Assembly (NCBI GenBank): GCA_034430155.1
Contig: DAOUET010000057.1
Location: 1 to 64,000, forward strand
Direction of reading: 5' to 3'
Length of the DNA stretch: 64,000 bases
Origin: DAOUET01 sp034430155
Lineage (GTDB): Bacteria; Chloroflexota; Anaerolineae; Anaerolineales; UBA4823
Below the pieces are notes generated by a model. It was not told where the DNA came from, ran no database searches, and saw nothing but the letters and a program-made list of their open reading frames with translations. Position numbers and translations under genes: made by a program. The number at the start of each line of letters is the position of its first letter. Within the stretch, counting starts at the first letter, position 1. Below, piece by piece: positions 34,707 through 43,751 of this stretch.

Positions 34707-35597
34707 ATGAAAAAGACCGTGCGTTTATTATCATTGTTGCTCGTAATACTGCTCTCTGCTTGTAGAGGTCCTTCAACTTCAGCCTCGCAAGCAGGCCCTC
34801 AGACCGAAGAATCATATATCGAAAATAAAGGATCTGACACAATCGTAAATTTAGCGCTCGCCTGGGCTGAGCGTTATCAGGAATTATATCCAAAAGTTCG
34901 TATCTCGGTAACCGGAGGGGGATCTGGAACCGGCATCGCAGCTTTGATCAACGGTACCGTAGATATCGCTAATGCTTCTCGCCCAATAAAACCCGAAGAA
35001 GAACAATCTATAGAAGCCAACGGTAAACATCCGGTGGAATTTGTAATAGCCCGTGATGCGATTGCTGTTGTCGTAAATCCCGAAAACCCCATCAACCACC
35101 TCACTCTAAGACAAATTTCAGATATATACAGTGGGAAAATTAACAATTGGAAGGAAATCGGGGGAGAGGATCGCCCTATCGTTCGCTTGTCACGAGAGAC
35201 AAACTCAGGCACACACGTATATTTCTTAGAAGAAGTGCTCAGACTTGGTGATAAGGAGGATAAGACATTATTTGCTCCTAATACACTCTTGATGCCATCC
35301 TCAGAAGGTATCAGCGCGGAAATCCGGGATAATCCCAATGCGATTGGCTATGACGGGTTGGGATATGTTACCCCAGATATGAAAATGATTGCCGTCGCCA
35401 GGTCAGCAGATGAAACTTACGAATTACCGTCAAAAGAAACGGTCAATGACGGATCTTACCCCATCGCTCGTGATCTATATATGTATACAGCTGGCGATCC
35501 TAGCGGTGCAGTAGAGGAATACCTTGCTTGGATCTTATCCCCTGCAGCTCAAGAAATCGTGTCAGAGTTGGGGTTTGTACCCATCATCAGTAAATAG
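34707..35597 (+). CDS. pstS: Phosphate-binding lipoprotein
   Basis: A 296-residue exported binding protein. It has a lipoprotein signal (LLSLLLVILLSAC, lipid on the Cys near residue 19), a short Ser/Thr linker, then the PstS fold: ENKGSDTIVNLALAWAE, TGGGSGTGIAALINGTVDIA, NNWKEIGG and RETNSGTHVYF. The phosphate-contact segments (GSDT, GSGTG, R..NSGT) are present. The start is set by the leaderless promoter. pstC follows 61 bases later. It captures phosphate outside the membrane and delivers it to PstC/PstA. Confidence 0.94.
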   Translation: MKKTVRLLSLLLVILLSACRGPSTSASQAGPQTEESYIENKGSDTIVNLALAWAERYQELYPKVRISVTGGGSGTGIAALINGTVDIANASRPIKPEEEQSIEANGKHPVEFVIARDAIAVVVNPENPINHLTLRQISDIYSGKINNWKEIGGEDRPIVRLSRETNSGTHVYFLEEVLRLGDKEDKTLFAPNTLLMPSSEGISAEIRDNPNAIGYDGLGYVTPDMKMIAVARSADETYELPSKETVNDGSYPIARDLYMYTAGDPSGAVEEYLAWILSPAAQEIVSELGFVPIISK

Positions 35598-35658
35598 CAT
35601 GTTCACGCTTATAAGAATAATATCAATTCAACACCAAGATTATGGATAATGGTTTAAG

Positions 35659-36555
35659 ATGAAGTCGTCTCTCTCCTGGTCTGAATATATCATCACCCAA
35701 TTAGTCAGAGTTTCCGGTTACTCTGCCATCGTATTTGTCGCTTTAATTTTCTTCTTCCTTCTACGTGAGGGGTTGCCAATCATAAAGGAAGTGTCCTTCG
35801 GGAACCTTCTAAACGCGCGATGGTATCCGATTGAAGACTACTTTGGCATCCTTCCCTTGATTGGTGGTTCGGTTATCGTCACAATCGGCGCTGCTATGAT
35901 CGCCATTCCGTTTGGTTTAGGTAGCGCTATATTTATCGCAGAAATCGCTCCCCGTTGGGCAAGGGAAATCTTAAAACCATTTGTGGAAGTCCTGGGAGGA
36001 TTACCCTCAGTGGTTCTTGGCTTCTTAGGGTTTGTATTGCTAGCACCATACATACGCCGCTTCTTAGCCCTACCAACTGGTTTAACCGCCTTCACCGGAT
36101 CCCTGCTCCTGGGAGCCATTTCGATACCAACCATTGTCTCCGTGGCAGAAGATGCTCTTGATGCTGTACCCAAATCGTACCGGGATGCTGCCTTAGCAAT
36201 GGGTGCCACCGAATGGCAAACCATTTGGCGGGTGACCCTACCGGCTGCACGCTCCGGGGTGTTAACTGCAGTAATGTTGGGTATTGGTCGTGCTATAGGC
36301 GAGACGATGACCGTCATGATGGTAACAGGAAATGCCGCCATCGTTCCAACAGGATTAGGAGCGCTCTTTTCCCCAGTCCGGACGATGACCGCCACCATCG
36401 CTGCCGAGATGGGAGAAGTCGCCAATGGCAGCGTCCATTATCATATGCTTTTCTTCATCGGCCTTGTACTCTTTCTCATCTCGCTAATTGTGAATATCGC
36501 TGCTTCCGCCGTAGTATTTCGACAGCGTAAACGATCAGAACGGATCCTCTCTTAG
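35659..36555 (+). CDS. pstC: Phosphate ABC transporter permease PstC
   Basis: A 298-residue permease with six membrane segments. It has the PstC-type N-terminus (FFFLLREGLPIIKEVSF), the FVEVLGGLPSVVLGFLGFVLLAP segment, and the EAA loop AALAMGATEWQTIWRVTLPAARSGVLTAV that contacts PstB. It is followed 8 bases later by pstA in the same operon. Confidence 0.94.
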   Translation: MKSSLSWSEYIITQLVRVSGYSAIVFVALIFFFLLREGLPIIKEVSFGNLLNARWYPIEDYFGILPLIGGSVIVTIGAAMIAIPFGLGSAIFIAEIAPRWAREILKPFVEVLGGLPSVVLGFLGFVLLAPYIRRFLALPTGLTAFTGSLLLGAISIPTIVSVAEDALDAVPKSYRDAALAMGATEWQTIWRVTLPAARSGVLTAVMLGIGRAIGETMTVMMVTGNAAIVPTGLGALFSPVRTMTATIAAEMGEVANGSVHYHMLFFIGLVLFLISLIVNIAASAVVFRQRKRSERILS

Positions 36556-36563
36556 AAACCAAT

Positions 36564-37436
36564 ATGATCAGATCTTCATTTTCATCTTCCTCCGCCCGCC
36601 ATCTCATTCAACGTCTGGGATTTAGTTTATTAACCTTTGTGGTCATCATCACAATAACCCCAATCGTTTTAATCGTAGCCTATATCGCTTTGAAAGGCCT
36701 ACCGGCGATTTCCTGGGAATATCTAACTGGCTTCCCTCACGATGGTATGCGTGCCGGGGGTATATTGCCAGCCATTGTCGGTACCTTTTACCTCACCTTT
36801 GGAACCGCCATATTCTCCGTACCCCTGGGGGTTGGAGCGGCAGTTTTCTTATCTGAATATGCCACTGAGAATCGTTTAACGCGTCTTATTCGCATCGCCA
36901 TCATTAACCTTGCCGGAATACCATCCGTAGTATATGGGTTATTTGGATTAGGTCTGTTCGTGCTTTTCTTGAATTTCGGAACCAGCATCCTTGCGGGCTC
37001 AATGACTCTAGCGATCATGACCCTGCCAGTCATCATCAGTACTACCGAAGAAGCCCTACGAGCAGTGCCTCAATCGTTCCGGGTTGTCAGCATCTCCTTG
37101 GGAGGTACGCGCTGGCAAACCATCCGTCGAATCGTGATTCCTCAAGCACTCCCGGGGATTATTACCGGTGTTATTCTTGGCCTGGAGCGGGCAGCTGGTG
37201 AGACTGCTCCCATCCTTTTCACTGTGGCTGCTTTCTTCCTCCCCAGGTTGCCTCATTCACCATTCGATGCTACCATGGCGCTCCCGTACCATCTTTTTGT
37301 GATTTCAACGCAAGTTCCTGGTATGCCCGTACGCCTCCAATTTGGCACCGCCTTAGTCTTGCTAGTATTTGTGCTGGGAATGAACACCATCGCCACATTG
37401 ATCCGTTCACGTGCACGATCCCGGCGACAGTGGTGA
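36564..37436 (+). CDS. pstA: Phosphate ABC transporter permease PstA
   Basis: A 290-residue permease partner of PstC. Landmarks are the cytoplasmic start, LIRIAIINLAGIPSVVYGLFGLGLF, the EAA loop SFRVVSISLGGTRWQTIRRIVIPQALPGIITGV and RAAGETAPILFT. Five to six membrane segments are present. In typical operons pstB follows directly; here a truncated pstB fragment does, and the complete pstB is upstream in the opposite direction. Confidence 0.94.
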   Translation: MIRSSFSSSSARHLIQRLGFSLLTFVVIITITPIVLIVAYIALKGLPAISWEYLTGFPHDGMRAGGILPAIVGTFYLTFGTAIFSVPLGVGAAVFLSEYATENRLTRLIRIAIINLAGIPSVVYGLFGLGLFVLFLNFGTSILAGSMTLAIMTLPVIISTTEEALRAVPQSFRVVSISLGGTRWQTIRRIVIPQALPGIITGVILGLERAAGETAPILFTVAAFFLPRLPHSPFDATMALPYHLFVISTQVPGMPVRLQFGTALVLLVFVLGMNTIATLIRSRARSRRQW

Positions 37437-37519
37437 CCTATATCATTGCTTTTTGAGATCAGGCATATATCCGGTATTAATCTCCGCGGTTTTAAGTGCC
37501 GGTTATTTTAAACTCCATA

Positions 37520-37893
37520 TGAAGAATAAATTCGTCATTGAACACCTGACTTTACATTTACATGAACCAGCTGTGACCCTTTCAGGAGGCCAGCAACAGC
37601 GGCTTTGTATTGCTCGCGTGCTCCCCCTTGAGCCCGAGGTTATCCTTCTCGACGAACCCACCTCTGGTTTGGACCCCATCTCAACTGGGAAAGTAGAAGC
37701 TACGATACAAGAGTTGAAAGAAAGATATACGATCGTATTAGTGCCTCACTCCATCCAACAGGCCTCTCGCACGGGTGATTACACAGCTTTCTTTTTACAA
37801 GGCGAACTGATCGAGTACGCTCAAGGTAAAACCATCTTTACAAATCCTAAAGACCGCTGTACCGAGGATTACATCACCGGTAGATTTGGCTAG
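37520..37893 (+). pseudogene. Truncated second pstB copy (no Walker A)
   Basis: 124 codons. A short N-terminal stretch (MKNKFVIEHLTLHLHE) is joined directly to the second half of PstB: TLSGGQQQRLCIARVL, VILLDEPTSGLDP, LVPHSIQQASRTGDYTAFF and the tail TEDYITGRFG. The nucleotide-binding Walker A loop and the Q-loop region are gone, an internal loss of roughly 120 codons, so it cannot work as an ATPase alone. It stands where the operon's own pstB would be expected after pstA. Unlike the intact copy at 33.7 kb it keeps the normal LSGGQQQ signature. Confidence 0.85.
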
Positions 37894-37910
37894 GAGATAC
37901 CGTCAAAATA

Positions 37911-38177
37911 ATGTTTCACAGCATTCGTTGGCGAAATGTATGTCGTTTTGAAACTGTCCACCGCGACTTCGTAAGCATCATTTCCCATGAACATCGAACC
38001 TCTCTTGCCACCCTTAAAGCTCTGTCCGAAACGCTTCAAGAGGGCACACTTGAAGATCCCTCTATTGCCCACCGTTTTCTCGATCGCATCAACTCTGAGT
38101 TAGGTTCATTGACAGTAATGGTGCATGAGCTGCTTGAACATTCCCGCATTGAATCTGGGAAAGTACTCCTGTCATAA
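37911..38177 (+). pseudogene. HisKA relic of a PhoR-type sensor kinase
   Basis: 88 codons reading FETVHRDFVSIISHEHRTSL, ATLKALSETLQEGTLEDPSI and VMVHELLEHSRIESGKVLLS, then TAA. This is the dimerisation/phospho-acceptor domain of PhoR. The family form SHELRTPL is here SHEHRTSL. Sensor domains before it and the ATPase domain after it are missing. It lies 17 bases after the broken pstB, matching the frequent pst-phoR-phoB neighbourhood, so it is a decayed piece of the phosphate regulatory system. Confidence 0.85.
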
Positions 38178-38304
38178 TGAATTTTTGTTGAAATAGGACA
38201 TCTATCAGGAATATGACGGTAATCTGGCACCTCACTATCCCCTTCTATAATTATATAATCATTAGGATCAGTCCTGAAGAAGGGGCTCGATGTAGGAGGC
38301 GGAA

Positions 38305-39960
38305 TTGTTAAAATCGTTACTCTCAGGACGTCGGGGGCGATATTTAAGAGAATACTTCACAGCTTATATGATGATTGCTCCGGCTGTTATTCTGATTTTT
38401 ACATTCGGGATATTCCCTGTTGGGTTTGCCCTTTATGTAAGTTTGTTCCGATGGCGACTGAAACAGGGAAATTTCATCGGGCTTGTGAACTACCAGCAAG
38501 CTATCGGCAATCTGGTTTATATCCTGCTGTTTGCACTTGCTATTGGAGGCTTGATCGCCGCCATCAAGATCCTACATCAAATCAAGAAACGGAGCGAAGA
38601 ACGCAATACGCGTCCCTGGTTATTAGCACTGCCAGCAGTCATATACACCGCCATGATATTAAGTTTTTTGCGATGGACCGTGTTGCTCCTGCCCAATCTA
38701 CTCGCTATTGCAGATAAGATTGTGGGGCAAGAAAAAACACGGCAACTCTTTGTCAGATTACTGTGGGAGGCATTCACTAATCAAAATGTATTGTCAGGTT
38801 GGTGGCTATTCGTGGGACTAACTGTGGGTTCGGTGTTTATTGGAATTCTCACAATAAGTTTATTACGCACACCTGACCAATTCTTTTACCAGGCTTATTT
38901 TACAATCACCTGGATAGCTATCAGCATAAGTGGCATAATATTGTGGTTTACTTACAGCCAGGTCATTGCCGCTTACCAGGCAGCAGTCCAGACCGGTTCC
39001 TCGCCAGCCATCTGGTCTCAAGTCATCACCGTTCTTTCAGGGGTGATCTTTTTGTGGGTTGCCTGGAAATTCTGGCCTTCCTTTCCCCAAAACGACGGAG
39101 GTCGGGTTTTCCTTTTACGGTTATTCTTGGGATTGGTTTTTTTAGTAGGTGGCTGGCTTTTACTGGGTGAAATTCCCGTATTTGCAGCAGCTGGCGATCC
39201 GGATATCTGGTCCGGTCTAAAAGTGACTATTTTCTATTCTGTAGGCACGATTCCATTCCAGCTGGGGATTTCCATTTTTCTCGCAGTCTTGCTCTTCCAA
39301 CAGGTTCGGGGTTCAGAACTCTTCCGCATGTTATTTTTCTTACCTTATGTAACACCGGCTGTGGCGAGTGCAGCCGTCTTTCGCCAGATTTTCTCAAATC
39401 GTTTACAGGCTCCTGTGAATCAAATCTTGCGTCTATTTGGATTACAACCCCAAGAGTGGCTTTTCGAACCAAAGGGTATCTTTACCCTGCTCGCTCAAAA
39501 TCTAGGAGTATCGATTCCTGCATGGGCTGCCGGTCCCAGTCTGGCCCTGGTTGTCATAATTATTTATTCAATCTGGACCTTTGTGGGCTACGACACGATT
39601 ATCTACCTGGCCGGGCTTGGCAATATACCCAATGAACTGCTCGAAGCAGCAGAAATTGACGGTGCTGGTCGCTGGCAGGTATTTCGTTTTATCACCTTCC
39701 CGTTGCTCTCACCTACCACCTACTTTCTTTCGTTAATCGCTGTAATCGGGACATTTAAAGCATTTAATCATATTTGGGTGATGCGCCAAGATCTTGCCCT
39801 GGGGACAACCGACACATTCAGTGTAGTTATCTTTATCGAATTCTTCGAGAAATTACGCTATGGTTATGCCTCTGCCTTAGCTTTCGTGTTGTTTGCCGTG
39901 ATTCTCAGTTTGACCTATTTAAATAATCGTATTCAAGGAACGAGAGTGTTCTATGGCTAA
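38305..39960 (+). CDS. Sugar ABC transporter permease, MalF-type, with large insertion
   Basis: A 551-residue membrane protein, long for this family (about 300 is common). After a normal first membrane segment (AYMMIAPAVILIFTFGIFPVGFALY) there are about 240 extra residues holding several more hydrophobic segments. The canonical permease core follows from about residue 300, with FLPYVTPAVASAAVFRQIF and the EAA loop EAAEIDGAGRWQVFRFITFPLL. The TTG start at 38305 has TAGGAGG six bases upstream. It overlaps the next permease gene by 8 bases. The substrate is probably a sugar or oligosaccharide. No ATPase gene is present, so a shared ATPase is needed. Confidence 0.9.
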   Translation: MLKSLLSGRRGRYLREYFTAYMMIAPAVILIFTFGIFPVGFALYVSLFRWRLKQGNFIGLVNYQQAIGNLVYILLFALAIGGLIAAIKILHQIKKRSEERNTRPWLLALPAVIYTAMILSFLRWTVLLLPNLLAIADKIVGQEKTRQLFVRLLWEAFTNQNVLSGWWLFVGLTVGSVFIGILTISLLRTPDQFFYQAYFTITWIAISISGIILWFTYSQVIAAYQAAVQTGSSPAIWSQVITVLSGVIFLWVAWKFWPSFPQNDGGRVFLLRLFLGLVFLVGGWLLLGEIPVFAAAGDPDIWSGLKVTIFYSVGTIPFQLGISIFLAVLLFQQVRGSELFRMLFFLPYVTPAVASAAVFRQIFSNRLQAPVNQILRLFGLQPQEWLFEPKGIFTLLAQNLGVSIPAWAAGPSLALVVIIIYSIWTFVGYDTIIYLAGLGNIPNELLEAAEIDGAGRWQVFRFITFPLLSPTTYFLSLIAVIGTFKAFNHIWVMRQDLALGTTDTFSVVIFIEFFEKLRYGYASALAFVLFAVILSLTYLNNRIQGTRVFYG

Positions 39961-40849
39961 GTTGTCTACGCTAGCGCTTGAAAAGGATTCTGCTACCAGA
40001 AAAATATTTAACTTTAATAGGATAGGACTTGGCAGGATATTCACATATACAATCCTAATATTCGGTGCTATCATTTCCATTGCGCCTTTCCTATGGATGA
40101 TATCCACTTCATTTATGAGTATTGGCGAAGCTATGGGTGTAAGACTACTACCTTCTCAAATTCACCCAGAAAATTACATCGATGCCTGGAAGGAAGCGAA
40201 TTTTTCAGAATATTTTGTCAATAGCGTGCTAATCACGACCATCACCCTGACTGGCGAAATTACTTGTAGCGTTTTAGCAGCTTATGCTTTCGCCCGAATA
40301 AATTTTCCAGGTCGAGAAATTCTGTTTGCAGCTCTATTGAGCACTCTTATGATCCCTGCCATGGTATTAATCATCCCTAATTTCCTGACCGTTACCTGGT
40401 TGGGTCGCATCGGTCCGATAAAATGGATCAACAATTGGCCAGCCCTGACTGTGCCCTTTATGGGGAATGTATTTTCGATATTTCTCCTTCGCCAATTTTT
40501 TGCCCAGATCCCTGATGAATTGTTCGACGCAGCTCAGATTGACGGTGCCGGTCACCTACGGTTTCTCACTAGAGTTGTCCTTCCACTTTCAAAAGCCCCC
40601 CTCATGGTGATAATAGTGCTATCTTTTATAGGATCATGGAACGCCCTGGCCTGGCCTTTGCTGGTTACCAATTCACCAGTATGGCGTCCCATCGCAGTGG
40701 GATTGCTAAATTTCATCGATGAAGCCGGCCAGCGTCTAAATCTAATGATGGCTGGAGCATTTATCACTATCATCCCGATTCTAATCTTATATTTCATTAC
40801 CCAAAAACAATTCACAGAAAGTATTGCTCGAAGTGGATTAAAAGGGTGA
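39953..40849 (+). CDS. Sugar ABC transporter permease, MalG-type
   Basis: 298 residues and six membrane segments. Landmarks are APFLWMISTSFMS, the SVLAAYAFARINFPGRE segment and the EAA loop DAAQIDGAGHLRFLTRVVLPLSKAPLMVI. It partners with the upstream long permease (8-base overlap) and the binding protein that follows. Regular length and sequence, unlike its partner. Confidence 0.93.
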   Translation: MAKLSTLALEKDSATRKIFNFNRIGLGRIFTYTILIFGAIISIAPFLWMISTSFMSIGEAMGVRLLPSQIHPENYIDAWKEANFSEYFVNSVLITTITLTGEITCSVLAAYAFARINFPGREILFAALLSTLMIPAMVLIIPNFLTVTWLGRIGPIKWINNWPALTVPFMGNVFSIFLLRQFFAQIPDELFDAAQIDGAGHLRFLTRVVLPLSKAPLMVIIVLSFIGSWNALAWPLLVTNSPVWRPIAVGLLNFIDEAGQRLNLMMAGAFITIIPILILYFITQKQFTESIARSGLKG

Positions 40850-40952
40850 AAAGGAGGTCCTCGATAAGATTTTTATTAAAATTGATTGTGTCGCCAATAA
40901 GACTTTCCTGTATACTGTTAATACTTTTTACTATATAAGGAGTTAGAGAAGA

Positions 40953-42404
40953 ATGATTAGAAAATTAATCCCGATGTTTATGCTATCAGCGCTGGTCCTT
41001 TCGACGCTCTTGGCAGCTTGTGCCCAAGCACCAGCAGCTACGGAGCCTCCGCCCACCACCGCTCCGATGGCTACGGAAGCGCCTCAACCTACCGCGGTAC
41101 CCACCGAAATGCCCGCCCCGACTGAAGTTCCCACGGAGGCCCCCACCCCAACCCAAGCTGGACCAGATCCGTCTGGTCAAACCGTGACTTATTGGCATGT
41201 CTGGGGTACCGGTGCTCCAGGAGATGCTATGACGGCCATTGTGGATGATTTTAACGCCACCAATGAATGGGGCATTACGGTAGAAGCCGTTGATCAAGGA
41301 GCATATAATAGTCTGGAGGATGCCTTCAACGTAGCCATACAGTCAGGTGATCTTCCTAATCTAGCAGTTGGTTATAGCAATGCTCTGGCTAACTGGTGGA
41401 ATGTCGGCACTCTTGTCGATCTCAACACCTTAATCAGCGATCCGAATTACGGATTGACACAAGACGAGATCGATGATTTCTACCCAGCAGCCATCAACAA
41501 TGCCGTGGTTGCCGATGGCGCCCGAGTGGGTTTCCCCATCAGTCAATCCGCCAATGTGCTTTTCTACAACAACACCTGGGCTGAAGAGCTGGGATTCCCC
41601 GATCCACCCGCCAATAGTGCAGAATTTATAGCTCAAGCTTGCGCTGCTACTCAAGCCAACAACAGCGATGATAACCCCGACAACGATGGCACCGGCGGCC
41701 TGGTTATGTATACTGGTGCATCCAATGTTCTCTCGTGGGTTTTCGGTTTCGGTGGAGACGTGATTGCTCCAGATGGCTCTGGCTATGCCTTCGACACCCC
41801 TGTCGTTCAGGATGTTGCTTCTTTCCATAAAGACATATGGGATCAAGGTTGTGCTTTCCAGACTGAGAGCTACCCCAATCCCGAGTTTGCCAGCCGGAAA
41901 ACGCTTTTCGTCATGAGTTCAACTGCTGGTCTTCCTTACCAGTTGGATGCATTCACAGCCGAGGGCGCCTTTACCAATGACCAATGGAGTTTCATCGGTT
42001 TCGTTGGCAAGGAAGGTGGCGAGGCCGTGAATGCTTTTGGGCAGACCATCGGTCTGGTAAATTCCACCCCTGAGAAGAACCTGGCTGCTTGGCTATTCCT
42101 GAAATATTTCTCTTCGCCAGAAGTCCAGGCTACCTGGATCAACGCCAGCGCCTATTATCCTACTCGCGCCAGTGTAGTTCCCTTACTTTCAGACTATGCT
42201 GCCGCAAATCCAAAATGGGATACCGGATTAAGTCTTCTGCAATACGGTCACGCAGAACCGGCTCGACCATCCTGGGCCACTGTTCGCCGTGACGTTCAGG
42301 ATACTTTCAGCACAATCCTGCAAAGCCCAGCAGACCAAATCGAACCCCTTCTTAAGGACCTGGATACCGCTGCTGCTGAGGCAGTTGCCGAACTCGATCA
42401 ATAA
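40953..42404 (+). CDS. Extracellular sugar-binding lipoprotein
   Basis: A 483-residue family 1-type solute-binding protein. It has a lipoprotein signal (LSTLLAAC, lipid Cys near residue 23), then a linker rich in Pro, Thr, Ala and Glu to about residue 70 that tethers it to the membrane, then the binding fold (QTVTYWHVWGTGAPGDAMTA, FYNNTWAEELGFPDPP, AWLFLKYFSSPEVQATW). A ribosome site AAGGAG and a TATACT -10-like hexamer (40911-40916) precede it, so it may also have its own promoter. It is the last gene of the three-gene uptake operon. Confidence 0.92.
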   Translation: MIRKLIPMFMLSALVLSTLLAACAQAPAATEPPPTTAPMATEAPQPTAVPTEMPAPTEVPTEAPTPTQAGPDPSGQTVTYWHVWGTGAPGDAMTAIVDDFNATNEWGITVEAVDQGAYNSLEDAFNVAIQSGDLPNLAVGYSNALANWWNVGTLVDLNTLISDPNYGLTQDEIDDFYPAAINNAVVADGARVGFPISQSANVLFYNNTWAEELGFPDPPANSAEFIAQACAATQANNSDDNPDNDGTGGLVMYTGASNVLSWVFGFGGDVIAPDGSGYAFDTPVVQDVASFHKDIWDQGCAFQTESYPNPEFASRKTLFVMSSTAGLPYQLDAFTAEGAFTNDQWSFIGFVGKEGGEAVNAFGQTIGLVNSTPEKNLAAWLFLKYFSSPEVQATWINASAYYPTRASVVPLLSDYAAANPKWDTGLSLLQYGHAEPARPSWATVRRDVQDTFSTILQSPADQIEPLLKDLDTAAAEAVAELDQ

Positions 42405-42421
42405 GCTGTTTATCGATCATG

Positions 42422-42457
42422 CGGGTGGTAGCAGTCGCTGCCACCCGTCTTTATTTT
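42422..42457 (+). terminator. Intrinsic terminator after the sugar transporter operon
   Basis: 11-base arms (42422-42432, 42437-42447; one G-T pair), 4-base loop AGTC, then TCTTTATTTT. Confidence 0.88.
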
Positions 42458-42504
42458 AATTGGCCGTTGAGAAATTGAAAGCGGGTAGATCATTCGAGAA
42501 GTCG

Positions 42505-42588
42505 ATCAAGTTCAACCACACTCACAAAATCTTCACCAAACCAGGTAACTATCGCACCGAGGATTACATCATCGGATGCTTCGAATAA
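42505..42588 (+). pseudogene. Third pstB relic: C-terminal 27 codons
   Basis: One frame reads IKFNHTHKIFTKPGNYRTED then YIIGCFE and TAA 42586-42588. This aligns with the end of PstB (IFTNPKDRCTEDYITGRFG at 37.9 kb). No earlier part of the gene is present. It stands about 55 bases before arsC, suggesting that arsC once followed a pst operon and that the sugar transporter now lies between the pieces. Confidence 0.75.
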
Positions 42589-42643
42589 GTAGCCCCTTTA
42601 GAAGTTGCTACTTGGTCTATAACAGTCATGTAAAACCAGATAA

Positions 42644-43135
42644 ATGCCAAATCACGGAATAGAAATATCCGATAAAGTCAACAAACCCGTCTTGGAAACG
42701 CCATTACTCAAGGTGCTGTTTCTTTGTACAGGAAATTCCTGCCGCTCCCAGATGGCTGAAGCTGTGATTAATGCCCGTTTAGGTGACCAGTGGCAGGCAT
42801 TCAGTGCTGGTACACATCCAACTGGTTACGTCCATCCCAAGGCTATTCGGGTTCTATCTGAGATTGGAATTGATCACAAGGGAACTTCCAAGAGCGTTAA
42901 CCAATTCCGGCATGTTCCCTTCGACGTAGTGATAACAGTATGTGATTCGGCGGCAGAGGAATGCCCTCTTTGGCTGGGGTCTGGAGTTCGCTTACACCAT
43001 AGCTTTGTCGATCCCGCCAAGGCCACAGGCAGTGAAACCGAGATTCTTGAGGTTTTCAGGCAAGTACGAGACAAGATAGTGAATGAAATCCCTGCCATAT
43101 TAGCAAAATGCAGGGAAAATCTGGCCCTTAGTTAA
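42644..43135 (+). CDS. arsC: Arsenate reductase, LMW phosphatase type
   Basis: Reduces arsenate to arsenite with thioredoxin-type thiols. 163 residues with the P-loop VLFLCTGNSCRSQMAEA (nucleophile Cys about residue 29) and the second cysteine region VCDSAAEECPLWLG (two more Cys for the disulfide relay). The FVDPAKATGSE loop holds the conserved Asp-Pro acid. About 20 extra N-terminal residues are present; a later start is possible, but no other ATG in that stretch is better placed. It lies after a pstB relic, a neighbourhood that makes sense because arsenate enters by phosphate transport. Confidence 0.92.
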   Translation: MPNHGIEISDKVNKPVLETPLLKVLFLCTGNSCRSQMAEAVINARLGDQWQAFSAGTHPTGYVHPKAIRVLSEIGIDHKGTSKSVNQFRHVPFDVVITVCDSAAEECPLWLGSGVRLHHSFVDPAKATGSETEILEVFRQVRDKIVNEIPAILAKCRENLALS

Positions 43136-43154
43136 ATAAAGGCAAGAACCCGCC

Positions 43155-43193
43155 AACCTTCCCATTAAAGCTTCTGTATTTGGGAGGGTTTTT
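43155..43193 (+). terminator. Intrinsic terminator after arsC
   Basis: 9-base arms (43155-43163, 43182-43190; one G-T pair), 18-base loop, followed by TTTGATTCTT. Confidence 0.7.
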
Positions 43194-43301
43194 GATTCTT
43201 TATAATAACCAATCTGACAGAATTTAATGAATTATTGGTCAAAAGTCACTTGCCTAGTACCTATATACCTAGTAAACTATCTTGGGAAAACGGAGGTACT
43301 C

Positions 43302-43667
43302 ATGACTGCCGGAAAGATCATCGCTTATATATTCGCTGCCATTCTAATTTTCTTCGGTGTACTCTTCATATGGAGTGCATTTAATCCACAAGGCCAGGTC
43401 GGTTCGATTTTTATTGGCATAGTAACTGTTGCCATAGGCTTTGGACTGATTTGGTTGGCCGGGCGCAGAAAGCTATCCCCACAAACCGGGGATGAGGTCA
43501 CTTTGAAGATCGACTTACCTGCTAACGTCAACCTCGATACGATCAAATGTAAATCGTGTGGCGGTGACTTATCTGCTGATAACATCAAGATGGTTGCGGG
43601 AGCCCCCGTAGTTACCTGTCCCTATTGCGGTACCACCTACCAATTGACTGAAGATCCTAAATGGTAG
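43302..43667 (+). CDS. Membrane protein with C-terminal zinc ribbon
   Basis: 121 residues. Two membrane segments (about 5-25 and 35-55) are followed by a cytoplasmic domain with CKSCGGDL and, 20 residues later, CPYCGTTYQL, a four-cysteine zinc ribbon. ATG 43302 has CGGAGG upstream. It precedes the Cys-Ala-tailed membrane protein by 84 bases on the same strand, so it is probably the first gene of that operon. I do not recognise a named family; the zinc ribbon could bind RNA, a protein or metal. Confidence 0.8.
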   Translation: MTAGKIIAYIFAAILIFFGVLFIWSAFNPQGQVGSIFIGIVTVAIGFGLIWLAGRRKLSPQTGDEVTLKIDLPANVNLDTIKCKSCGGDLSADNIKMVAGAPVVTCPYCGTTYQLTEDPKW

Positions 43668-43751
43668 TGAGATTAGAAGGAGAACCTTGCGATCCATCGC
43701 ATCTTCTGACTTTAAGTTTATAGTTAGTCTTCTCTGGTTGGAGAGAACCTC

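Noticed and set aside
42505..42588. Short stand-alone peptide gene before arsC
   Set aside because: The sequence aligns with the end of PstB and lacks a start codon and ribosome site, so it is a gene relic.
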